NCBI GenBank assembly: GCA_030180075.1
Contig: JASNJN010000263.1
Coordinates: 1-37,221 of the forward strand
DNA length: 37,221 bases
Reading direction: 5' to 3'
Source of the DNA: Mikrocytos mackini
Lineage: Eukaryota > Endomyxa > Ascetosporea > Mikrocytida > Mikrocytiidae
Of the stretch, positions 9,704 to 18,921 are shown piece by piece. The notes under the pieces were generated by a model. It saw only the letters and a list, made by a program, of their open reading frames with translations. It ran no database searches and had not been told where the DNA came from. Position 1 is the first letter of the stretch; every line of letters starts with the position of its first letter. The position numbers and the translations under genes are program-made.

Positions 9704-10794
9704 GTGAGGAAGTTTTAGAGTTCACCAGGAAAAGAAGATCTTGTATGGATCATTGTGACACTCTTGAAAAGACTCCTTCTTATCTTGAAGATGCTCCTTA
9801 TAAGTACTATAGCTACGATCTGGTGTTCAATGAAAATGATTCCCCGAAATATGGGCTTATTTATTTAGGGAACTATAACAAAGACAGCTTTCACATATTT
9901 CTCGCAGAAGGCCAAGTATCGGATGCCATTAATGAATTACTGAAATTTATGAAGGCTTTTATGGACATGTTTAGACTGGAATATGTCGTGGAGATAAGAC
10001 ATTCGCAGTATATAGTTGGAAAACCAATAGACGAATGGTATGTAAGAGAGCTTATGCATTATACACATCAGTTTTGTAGGGGAGAATGTGGTATGTCGAA
10101 ATTTAGGACTTTTAAAATGTTGCATGAGAAAGCATCATTCCATCTTTCTAATAACATTAAAAAACTTAGGTTTAAAAATGTGCGCTTCGGGTATACCGGT
10201 GGAAGGGACTATGGAATTGGTGTTAGGTTCCGAGTAAAAGATATTAAAGGGAATGAGTTTTCGCTGTCTTCTTTCGACATTGACATGGTTACTTGCTATA
10301 AAATGGGAATAAAATTATGCTACAAAGAAAATCCGGCCTATGAATTCGAAAGGACATATTTAATACACGGAAGTATTTCCAACAGCTTGGAGAGGTTAAT
10401 AGGAACTTTGTTAGAGCACTATAAAGGGGACCTACCATTTATGCTAACACCGTGGAAAATTTGTTTCGTACACAAAAAATCAAAAGAACTGTCAGAAGAA
10501 TTACAAGACATTTTGAGTAAAAGTGTGAGTATTAATTGGAAGCCAGGAGATGGAATAAATATAAAAGAAGAAGAGGACTGTGAGGATATACCAAACGAAA
10601 GGAAAGTGGAAATCTGTGAAGGGTTAAAGAAATATAAGGCAATAGTTTTTGTTGAAGGGGATAAACTAAAAACTGGGAGAAAGTTTGAAGTTTGGATTGG
10701 AAAAAGAAAAATGAAAAATGTTTCATTTGAAGAGTTGGAGGGGTTGTTTGATACAACTATGGGTTTAAGAATGAATAATGAAATCAAGATATAG
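9643..10794 (+). CDS. Hypothetical protein (possibly 3' part of the gene at 8444)
   Basis: No family is recognised. The 383-codon frame is rich in aromatic and charged residues, with two segments of similar layout: a beta-like stretch followed by a helix, ending ...AINELLKFMKAFMDMF and ...SLERLIGTLLEHYKGDL. A similar KLKEIIDRFYKDM helix ends the upstream frame. This hints at a repeated domain running across both frames and supports one split gene. Codon use looks continuous with the upstream frame. The first ATG at 9643 is doubtful because there is no start-proximal box before it. The C-terminus is acidic then basic. Confidence 0.6.
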   Translation: MECFRVDFSSSYKSKFTQEVGEEVLEFTRKRRSCMDHCDTLEKTPSYLEDAPYKYYSYDLVFNENDSPKYGLIYLGNYNKDSFHIFLAEGQVSDAINELLKFMKAFMDMFRLEYVVEIRHSQYIVGKPIDEWYVRELMHYTHQFCRGECGMSKFRTFKMLHEKASFHLSNNIKKLRFKNVRFGYTGGRDYGIGVRFRVKDIKGNEFSLSSFDIDMVTCYKMGIKLCYKENPAYEFERTYLIHGSISNSLERLIGTLLEHYKGDLPFMLTPWKICFVHKKSKELSEELQDILSKSVSINWKPGDGINIKEEEDCEDIPNERKVEICEGLKKYKAIVFVEGDKLKTGRKFEVWIGKRKMKNVSFEELEGLFDTTMGLRMNNEIKI

Positions 10795-11108
10795 TTTTAA
10801 AGTAAAAGATATTTATAATTTTTTAAGTAAGTTTTTATTAATATTTAATTTAATTAATTCTGTTTGTTTTAATAATTGGGAAATCTGTTAAATCCATAAT
10901 AATGTTTAAATTATTTAGTGAAAGAAATTAAACATTTTAAAATTAGACTCTGTCTTTATAATCTTGTTATTCTATGGCTCTATACTCATTGTCTTCTGTG
11001 TATTTAATATTAATATGATTACTTCTAATTAGACCATTAAATATAGTTCATACAAACAATTAACAGATGTTTTATTTGTATATTTGTTTATTTAATTATT
11101 TTCTGTTT
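10795..11108. other. Spacer between convergent genes
   Basis: The spacer separates the 3' ends of the gene at 9643 (+) and Rab GDI (-). It is AT-rich and I see no gene in it. Confidence 0.5.
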
Positions 11109-12491
11109 TCATTCTTGGATTGCTTCTTCTTCCAAATCCTTTCTCTTTATTTCATCCAGATTAATTTTCTCCCCTGTTATCTTTTCATACAAATCAAGTA
11201 CTTCCTGTGTACTCTCTTCGAAATGCGACGAAGGATCCACACTTCCCACTATAAACAATCCGTCCTTTTCATTCTTTCCACCCAAGCTTCTAATAACAGA
11301 ATCCTCTCTATAAAAGCAATCAACACAATCTTTCTCCCAGCCCTTCCCCATTATAATAGGAATAATAAATTTATCCAGACTGTCTTTGAAGTTGTCCACC
11401 TGCTTCTCTTTCGCACAAGTAACCATTAGCAAGTACTTTCCCTTTGGACACACTTTCTGTGCACTACTCAAACTAGTAACGTACACGTCTGTCTTCCTTC
11501 CAAATTCGACTCCTGGGATAACTAACATGAAAGAGTCCAAGTTGCTCTTTTTGTGAGCCAAAGGTTGTCTGTTCGAAATAATCAAATACCGCGCAATTTC
11601 ACCAACCTTTTCTGTTTCGTCGGGGAAGTAAGAATGATTTGCAATTACAACGGGCGCGTAAGCTTTCTCTCCGTCGCTAATTATCCCTTCTATTTTACCT
11701 TCAACGTTTTTGAGTAGTTGGTCAAAAGGTTTGTTTAACATATAAACACCATTATAAACAGCTGTCAGTCTTGAGAAGCCTTCAGGAAGCATTCCTAAAC
11801 CATAAAAGGGATAAACAAAAGCTGACTTCTTGGTTAATAGTAAAGCGTTCTGGTAGTTCTTTATCCGCTTCACCAACTCAACAGAAGAGCCTTTGTTGTC
11901 TATTGTCTTTTCGTTCACATAAAAACCCAGTACATGATAAACCAAACTTTGAGTTTTAGTATCCAATTTGTAGTACTCCATTAGTTCCCTAGCTGTTCTA
12001 TTCTCACACTCCTTTTCTATGTCTTTGTCTTTCACTTTAGCAATAAATGAAATGAAAGAACGAAGTCTGTTCTTCTGGAACAAACCCACCAAAGAAGACG
12101 TAAGGGCTTCTCCGGGAGTAACAGGCACTTTTGAAAGGGTTTTGTTTAAATATACGTAAGTGTCCTGAATAATCGAGAAGTCCATGTAACGAATCACACC
12201 AGTTGCTTTCAACACGGAGAACATGTCGCCGCCAGCCATAACGAACTTTGGGCATAGGTCAATGGAGTAAGAGCCTAAGGAACCAAGGTCCGCTTTTTTG
12301 GTCTCTAATTCTTTTGGAGAACGGTTGTGGTGCTCGTAAGCTTCCTTCATGGTGAGGGTGGCTGTGTCTAGACCGTAATTCTCGTTTCGATCCATGTGAA
12401 GAACTCTCTTTTTGTTGTAGGCAAGAAGACCGGATAATAGACATTCTTTGTAGCCTGTGCCGAGAATTATATAATCGTATTTCTCTTCCAT
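11109..12491 (-). CDS. GDI1: Rab GDP-dissociation inhibitor
   Basis: This chaperone extracts GDP-bound prenylated Rab GTPases from membranes and returns them in soluble form, so it is needed for vesicle traffic. At 460 codons it is close to the usual length (yeast Gdi1 about 451). Family blocks appear in order: the N-terminal dinucleotide-fold remnant YDYIILGTGYKECLLSGLL, the MDRNENYG block, the DLCPKFVMAGGDM...TGVIRYMDF Rab-binding region, P.T.GEALTSSLVGLFQK, and PFYGLGMLPEGFSRL...GVYMLNKP. These distinguish GDI from the longer Rab escort protein (REP). The ATG at 12491 begins the conserved domain directly and has an AAATTT box beside it. It is convergent with the unknown gene at 8444-10794. 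Confidence 0.95.
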   Translation of the reverse strand: MEEKYDYIILGTGYKECLLSGLLAYNKKRVLHMDRNENYGLDTATLTMKEAYEHHNRSPKELETKKADLGSLGSYSIDLCPKFVMAGGDMFSVLKATGVIRYMDFSIIQDTYVYLNKTLSKVPVTPGEALTSSLVGLFQKNRLRSFISFIAKVKDKDIEKECENRTARELMEYYKLDTKTQSLVYHVLGFYVNEKTIDNKGSSVELVKRIKNYQNALLLTKKSAFVYPFYGLGMLPEGFSRLTAVYNGVYMLNKPFDQLLKNVEGKIEGIISDGEKAYAPVVIANHSYFPDETEKVGEIARYLIISNRQPLAHKKSNLDSFMLVIPGVEFGRKTDVYVTSLSSAQKVCPKGKYLLMVTCAKEKQVDNFKDSLDKFIIPIIMGKGWEKDCVDCFYREDSVIRSLGGKNEKDGLFIVGSVDPSSHFEESTQEVLDLYEKITGEKINLDEIKRKDLEEEAIQE

Positions 12492-12492
12492 A

Positions 12493-12510
12493 AAATTTAA
12501 AATTTGAAAA
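12493..12510 (-). promoter_or_regulatory. AAATTT-type box of Rab GDI
   Basis: On the minus strand TTTTCAAATTTTAAATTTT runs directly up to the ATG at 12491. It is one of the two best copies of the shared start-proximal box. Confidence 0.6.
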
Positions 12511-12667
12511 GTAGAAATATATATAGTTTTGTGATAAAGCCGTTATAGTTGTTTTAAATGCGTGGTGATGAACAATGGATATAAGATTAGATTTGTATTT
12601 ATTTAAAATATTTCTATAATTCATCTGTTGACTTTTGGCAAGATAATCTATTTTACTTTCGGAAGGT

Positions 12668-12688
12668 GACGTGCCTCTAAGACACGTC
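12668..12688. other. Short hairpin in the spacer before the gypsy-type element
   Basis: GACGTG and CACGTC form a 6-bp stem with a 9-nt loop, in the gap between the divergent GDI gene and the gag start. It may be part of the retroelement leader. No long terminal repeat was recognised here. Confidence 0.3.
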
Positions 12689-12744
12689 TGAGTGATCTTA
12701 CAAAGAAAGTAAATAAATATAGAAATTAAAAATTCTTTTTAAAA

Positions 12745-14876
12745 ATGCCAACATATAGAACTTCTTACAAAGGAGACTACAAGCGTGCTAAGGTCACTGG
12801 AAGACATTCCCAGCACGCCAATATGAATTCAGATGATAGACTAAACGCGCCACGTTCCAGAACGTATTCCAGAGCAGACAGCTCATCTCAACGAATACAG
12901 TCATTTGCATCAGCTCTAACTGAATCACAGAGCATTTACAGCTTCGATACCATGATTGCAAACCTACCGGGACCCGCTATAACCATTCCTCGACTTGAGA
13001 TTAGTACACACCAGGACATAGACTCCTTGCCAAACTGGATTCACAAGTTTGAGCAATTAAGGCTATTAACAAACTGGAGCGAGGAGGTCGCGAATGCAAC
13101 ACTCAAGATCATCTCTGATCCCAGCATTCATCCAAAGTTTCTTGAAGCCACTACCGCAGCACAAGCTCTTCTCAATCTACAGGCTTCCTATTTCTCTTCA
13201 TCCCAATATGCGTACTATAGACAACAGTTGAACGATTTGCGCATGGGGACATTTGGTACTTTTGTTGAACTTGCTAACAAAATACAGGAGATATCACAAA
13301 GAGCGAACCTGTGTATTGCAGACAAGACAAATTGGCTTACCGTCCGTGAACTTATAGATATCTTTATAAGCAAACTACCTCAGCGACTAAAGCAGCGTGC
13401 ACTAGACTCTAATCACACGGATTTGCTAGTATTGGCGAACACATTGGATATATCTAACATTAATGATAGTTTCTATTTTGGTCATAGTGAGGAAACCAGA
13501 GAACGACGACCTCGACAGGGGTATAGAAACTCTTACTCCAGGGATCACTATAAACGAAACGAACCTTCTGTCTACTGCTCATTCCACAACAGTCATTCTC
13601 ACTCTGAACGAGACTGCCGAGCCGCCAACAGACAGAATAATGGAGGACGCCAATCGTATTCAGGCAACTCGAGCCACCATCAAGACCAAAAGGGTCCAAA
13701 TCATAAGAACTTATTCATAAAGACTGAAGAGATTCAAACAGAAGAAATTCCAGACCTAGAACTAGAAGGACAACTTAAAGACAAATCTATTAACATAATA
13801 ATAGACACTGGTTCCAAACACAACTACGTGCACCCTGAGATAGTGAAACAAGAAGAAATTGAAGAGATTTCGCCCGTACAAACAGTAGTAATAGCCGATG
13901 GGACACAAAAGGAAATCAAACATAAAGCGAATGTTAACTTCGCCATTAATTGTTTCCCACATACACAATTTGATAAAGATGCACTAGTTATGGATAACTT
14001 ACCTAACGGACTGATTTTAGGGAGATCTTGGTTAAATGAAAATGCTGCTATAATCGACTTTAAACACAGAACACTTAACATATACAATGTCGCAGCTGAA
14101 TTTCCCAAACCAAGGCCAATTCTGGAGATTAAACAGAAAGAAAAAGATGAAGAAGAAACTCCTGACTTAATGTTAGAGAAGAAACTGTTAACCATACAAA
14201 CGAATGACTCTGTAGAATCCTTGATAAACAACTTTTCAAACAAAGACTCCTTGGATTCCATTCCTAACATCAAGCACACAATACCGCTTACTGAAGATAT
14301 CACCCTTTTTACCAGACCTTACTCTATTCCAATGAAACTGCACGGACTCGTACAAGCAGAAATGGAAAGACTTTTGAGAGAAAAGATAATTCAACCCTCA
14401 TGCTCAAAGATCTGTTCACCCGCATTTGCCATTAAGAAGAAAGACGGCAGTGTGCGTATAGTATGTGACTTTAGAAGGTTGAACAAAAAGACAGAGCGTA
14501 GTTCATACCCTTTTCCGTCCGCGGAGACATTATTGCTGCAACTTAAGGACAGCAACTTCTATAGTAAACTTGACATGCACACAGGGTACTATCAAGTTGA
14601 AATTGCGAAGGAAGATAAGTACAAGAGTAGTTTCGTTTTGCCTATGGGCCAATTTGAATGGAACAGGATGCCTTATGGACTTTCCACGGCTCCTAGAACA
14701 TTCCAACGTGCCAAGGAAACTATTCTACATGGGATATCAGGCATAAAGATATTCTTAGACGACATAATACTCTTCTCAAAAACAAAAGACGAACACACAC
14801 AACTTCTACAAACAGTTTTACAGAGATTAAAGGAGAACCGAGTCAATTTGAATCTCAGGAAGTGTGAATTTTATAA
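12745..14876 (+). mobile_element. Ty3/gypsy-type LTR retroelement, gag to reverse transcriptase (fossil, incomplete in window)
   Basis: One frame carries, in order, a Gag-like region (about residues 80-240), a C..H....H....C zinc-finger variant near residue 275, an aspartic protease with DTGS, and a reverse transcriptase with VCDFRRLNKK and an FLDD active-site block. This order is that of Ty3/gypsy elements. The element reaches the assembly join at 14877 and its remaining parts are not seen. No long terminal repeats were found. The visible frame is open, so this copy looks younger than the gypsy-type element at 18922-23147, from which it also differs in sequence. Confidence 0.88.
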
Positions 14877-14877
14877 N
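14877..14877. other. Assembly join (single N)
   Basis: This is the second ambiguous base of the window. Retroelement coding sequence stops exactly here and unrelated sequence follows, as at 1760, so it is probably a scaffold gap. Confidence 0.7.
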
Positions 14878-14912
14878 CAAATAAAATTGGCGCACCACCG
14901 ACCTAGTTTCAT
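14878..14912 (-). CDS. Possible gene start cut by the assembly join
   Basis: On the minus strand an ATG at 14912 is directly preceded by a good AAATTT box (CCAATTTTAAATTTTC, 14913-14929) and opens a frame MKLGRWCANFI that reaches the N at 14877. Eleven codons are too few to recognise a family. The call rests on the start box alone, so it may be chance. Confidence 0.25.
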
Positions 14913-14929
14913 GAAAATTTAAAATTGGA

Positions 14930-15891
14930 AAGCGAAAAGCCTCTTGTGGACTCCATATTTATTTGATTTTAAAATCATCGTGTATCCTTGTGTGTAAACT
15001 TTGACACTTTGCAAATTTTGACCTTGAAACATTTCTAAATCCATGATATTGAGCATTTTGTGTTTTAAAACCGGCATTTGAATAGGGCTGTTTAAAGTTA
15101 TTTGAAACATAAATAATAAACTGGTATAAATATGTATATCAACCATCTGACAATAAATTGTATATCTTGTTTGTTGTAACTGAGATATACAATTATTTTA
15201 AAAAAATTTAATCTTTCAAAACTACAAGACTATTTCGGTAACCACACCATCCTGTACTAATAAAGACACTAGCTACTTTCCAACTACATGATGAGTAAGA
15301 ACATTCTCATTCATTTGGTTGATAGGAGCCTTCAAATTTCCTGTACAAGATCCCATACTGCGATTTCACATAGACGAGGGACCGTACACATTTTAAACAA
15401 CAGCCGTGACTAGAGTGACAACACTAGGACAAGCTTACTACACTATTAGTTCCTAATCACCTTGACGTGAGGAAATAACCTGTATTATTAATGAAACTGA
15501 AGTTGAAGCCCAAGACAAACAAAGACAATGGAGTTATAAATACATAACACAATAACCTTGGACAAACAAACGGTATATTGACGGATATGTTGTATGAGGT
15601 TAAGGATAGTGAGAGAACATGGAATAAGAGAACGATTTACAAAGTCGAATGAACAAAAGTAAATGAACAATTGACAGAACTTAATGAAGAAATATAAATG
15701 GTAAATAACTAATATATAACTGTTATATAATAATTTAATGATTTTATTTAAATTATTAATGTCTTGGAATTTTTATGAATAATTAATATGTTTTAAATAT
15801 TATTTAACAAAATTAATATTATATTATACAATAATTAGTTTAATAAGAAAACAAATAAGAAAAAATAACAATAATTGAGGTTACATATTAG
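14930..15891. other. Gene-free AT-rich region with one perfect hairpin
   Basis: No gene is supportable. At 15156-15194 AATTGTATATCT and AGATATACAATT form a perfect 12-bp stem with a 15-nt loop. The rest is AT-rich with no repeats that I can pair. Confidence 0.45.
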
Positions 15892-17912
15892 TAGGGTTTG
15901 GCAAAATATACCCAAAAAATTTCAAAAAAATTTTTTTTGGGGGTTTTACATTTTTATAATCTAATAGGACAAAAAACGAATATAATGATCGTTTTTTAGT
16001 CAATTTTGATGAGCATATTTTCGCCCTAATGGGGATATTTTGCCATTTTATAAGCATATTTCAAGATTTGGACAAATTATAATGGTATATGGCCGATCTG
16101 AAGGAATCAGAGCCAATTAAAGGCAAATAGATGTTCTCAACTTGTTTGCTATCAGAGTTTTCCATTTTTGACTCGAAATAGCATTAAAAATGTTTGACTA
16201 TTACTTATCTATTAATTTTATGTGTAATAAAGGTTCACCATACATGTTGTTTCCCAGTTAATTTTAACATCAACCTCAACTTTGGGTCCGAATTTTCGAT
16301 TCGAGGTCTTGTTACAAAAATTTCTTTTATAATCGAGTAATTTTAAAATTTTCACCCAAAAATTAAAATTTATAAAAAACTCCAAATTATAATGGTAATT
16401 TTTTAACAAGATCATAAAATGAAATATCTAACCAGAAGTTAGTGTTAAAATTAACTGGGAAACAGCATACTTTCTTTACATCGAAAAATAACAATATTTT
16501 TCTAAAAGTATCGGAATTAAAATTTCATCACCTATAATAAATTATATAAAACCAAGTTGAACGATATATATACAGAAACTAACAATAATTATGTTATCAA
16601 AAACTGTAATCTTATGTTTGGCGTTCTTTATAATTTAAGAAGTAAATATGTTAATATTTTTATTTTAAAATTAGATTTAAGCGAGTCCATTGAATCATTC
16701 GTGATTATTGGATTTTAGGCACTTTAACGATTTATAATCATTTATTTTTTGCCACTTTTCATTGTAATCGTCTCCACACATCAATTATTAAAATATTTTC
16801 CATGGTTTAATTAAAATGAACTGCAAAGTTTTGAACGCTTTAACTTTCATTTTCCTTTTTTCAGGTTACACAATCATGATTTAGACTCATTCATGATTTT
16901 AATTATAAATCCAATTGTATAGACGAGTTGTCGTATTCTTTAAAACAACGCCCAAATCCAATAAATATTTGATTCATTTAAGCTCTATAAGAATTCTGTT
17001 GATTCAGTTATATGTTAGTTATGTTGGAGTCTGCTTAAGGCTTTTCATATTAAAAAGTTACAATTATGTTTTTTGAATCCATTTTCTACAACAATGTTAT
17101 ATTTAGAAACTTTTAGGCTGTGTTTCAATAATATCCAATATTTCCATTTGGAAACTCTTTTTATGATCACCAGTATCTTAGAAAATTACATTATTTTTCA
17201 TATTATTAAGACTCTTTGAACATGATTTAATATCTATTTAACGTAAGCTTGTTTTCAAAATACAATCACTACATTGTTTATATTTTAATGAATTTAGATA
17301 CATTTTAATCTGTAGTTTTATTTATTCTGAAACATACATGGATCTTAATATTTTATTAATTTTCGTTGATTTATTATTTTGGAAACGTCTCATTCCATTG
17401 TATCATATAGATTCAACGCCATATGTTTACTAACCAATGTGCCATACTCTCCAGATTGGCGGGTTTTGGTATATATTCATATAGTAAAATAGTTGGGTAA
17501 ATTTTAGTTTGGATATATCAGTTAAAACCTTTATTCAGCATTGAGCCTAATCGTTATTGGTGGAAGTTCACATATCCGATTCCGATAAATCTGATTCTTG
17601 TAATTTTGGATTATTATTTTGTTTATGTTAAATAAGTTTATAAAATTATCATTAGGAATATTTTGCACAATATATTTTATTAGTTGTTTAAGACAGAAAA
17701 CATAAGTAAAAATAATTCCCCGATTATATGTAAGAATAACGCCATAAACAACTATTTATTGATATTTTATTAATTTTATGGTATTTATAGCGTATAATTT
17801 GGGGTAAAAATTATGGGCATATTTTATCGTTTATCGGGATATTTAAGGGTTTAATAAGTATATTTTATGCGGATAAATGCATATATTTATGCGTATATTT
17901 GGCCAAACCCTA
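15892..17912. mobile_element. hAT-like non-autonomous element, 2.0 kb
   Basis: The left end TAGGGTTTGGCAAAATATAC and right end (reverse complement) TAGGGTTTGGCCAAATATAC are terminal inverted repeats. Both are also preceded by ATTAG outside the TAGGG. Subterminal GGGATATTT/TATCCCG words occur near both ends and recall those of the hAT element at 23250-28363. No transposase-sized frame lies inside. The flanking octamers CATATTAG and CTAATGAG do not match as a target duplication, so the exact ends or age are uncertain. It lies just downstream of the zinc-finger gene at 18048. Confidence 0.65.
16245..16467. repeat. Short palindromic element nested in the 2-kb hAT-like element
   Basis: Positions 16248-16269 and 16443-16464 are a perfect 22-bp inverted repeat (TGTTTCCCAGTTAATTTTAA...), extendable to about 27 bp with one mismatch. 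The total of about 220 bp without ORF fits a MITE of another family. No clear target duplication is visible. Confidence 0.65.
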
Positions 17913-18047
17913 CTAATGAGGCAGAACATTTTTAAAAATCATTTGAAAAATATTTGGTCCCTTGTTCTATTTTGTTTCGCAACATTCTAATATAGTTTTT
18001 TGTAAGTATTTGGTCTTTTTTAATATTAGTTTTATTGAAAGAATCTA
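17913..18047. other. Spacer
   Basis: This is the 135 bp between the right end of the hAT-like element and the stop of the zinc-finger gene. No feature is seen. Confidence 0.4.
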
Positions 18048-18809
18048 TTACTTTTTCATGAATTCTTTGCACCGATACCCCCTGTAATAATCCCTGTTAA
18101 TCTTTGCTTTTGCATCGGTTGATATCCTCAATGAATCAAAATTGGGGGTATGATTGTGATTGTTAACATATATAATTTTAGAATTGTTTTCTTTCGCTTT
18201 GTACTGAATAAAACAATAACATGTAATCGTGTGTTTATTTGTGCTACACGTAAAATATAGAGTGGTGCCCCGTTTTGAAGGTTTTGGTCCTGTAGTCTGT
18301 TTGAAGGTGTAACGTCCATCATTAGTAAGGGTCTTCAGTTTAATCTGAGCTTCTTTTTCATTTATTTTGTCTATTATATTAAATTGGTGTTCTGTCTTGT
18401 GTATTTTAATCGTGTGATTTACCACGAATAAATATAATGCCGACGAATAGTTACAGAGGTTACAGATATATCTCATGGATTTTATTGGGTGAAACTTGCT
18501 ATTATGGGTTCTTAGAGATTTTTGATTTTTAAAATTCCTGATACAATATTGGCAATGAAACTCAGTTTGTATTTCTTTATTCATGACTCCGTTGTTCTTA
18601 GAAGATAGGGATGTATGGGTGAAATTATCTCGAAGTTTTTCTAACATATCTAGTTTCTCTGGCGTATAGTTCCGTAGGAAAGGTATTCGGGGGTTGTTTG
18701 GGTAACTTTTCGACCTGTATGATTCTTTATTCTCACAAAACATTTCACCATCATTCGAACTATTGGCAGGCTCGCCGTTGTTTATAATATTTGTAATAGC
18801 TTTGGTCAT
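18048..18809 (-). CDS. C2H2 and FLYWCH/WRKY-GCM1-like zinc-finger protein, possibly Mutator-like transposase-derived
   Basis: The 253 codons contain two C2H2 fingers (C86/C89/H102/H107 and C116/C119/H132/H137). A third zinc cluster spans about 165-222: a GRYTFKQ start, Cys at 188 and near 197-199, and a closing NHNHTP histidine pair at 218/220. That last pattern (C..C..H.H with a beta-rich start) is typical of FLYWCH and WRKY-GCM1 fingers, which are common at the N-terminus of Mutator-like (MULE) transposases. No MULE catalytic domain follows, so this is either a free-standing DNA-binding protein, a domesticated remnant, or a transposase shortened at its 3' end. The hAT-like element boundary lies only 135 bp past its stop. 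The ATG is backed by an excellent AAATTT box. DNA binding is inferred. Confidence 0.65.
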   Translation of the reverse strand: MTKAITNIINNGEPANSSNDGEMFCENKESYRSKSYPNNPRIPFLRNYTPEKLDMLEKLRDNFTHTSLSSKNNGVMNKEIQTEFHCQYCIRNFKNQKSLRTHNSKFHPIKSMRYICNLCNYSSALYLFVVNHTIKIHKTEHQFNIIDKINEKEAQIKLKTLTNDGRYTFKQTTGPKPSKRGTTLYFTCSTNKHTITCYCFIQYKAKENNSKIIYVNNHNHTPNFDSLRISTDAKAKINRDYYRGYRCKEFMKK

Positions 18810-18828
18810 AAAATTTAAAATTTGAAAA
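18810..18828 (-). promoter_or_regulatory. AAATTT-type box of the zinc-finger gene
   Basis: On the minus strand TTTTTTCAAATTTTAAATTT reaches the ATG at 18809. It is almost identical to the Rab GDI box. Confidence 0.6.
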
Positions 18829-18921
18829 AAGTAAAATCGAAAACAAACAAAATAAGCTATGGATGATCATATTATATAAATATCAGTAATAGTAGAGTTA
18901 TAATAAAATATACTTATGTTT

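Noticed and set aside
11067-12624. Other frames across the Rab GDI gene
   Set aside because: They overlap a firmly assigned gene and have low-complexity translations.
12492-12744. Long terminal repeat of the first gypsy-type element
   Set aside because: I found no TG...CA bounded repeat and no matching copy elsewhere in the window.
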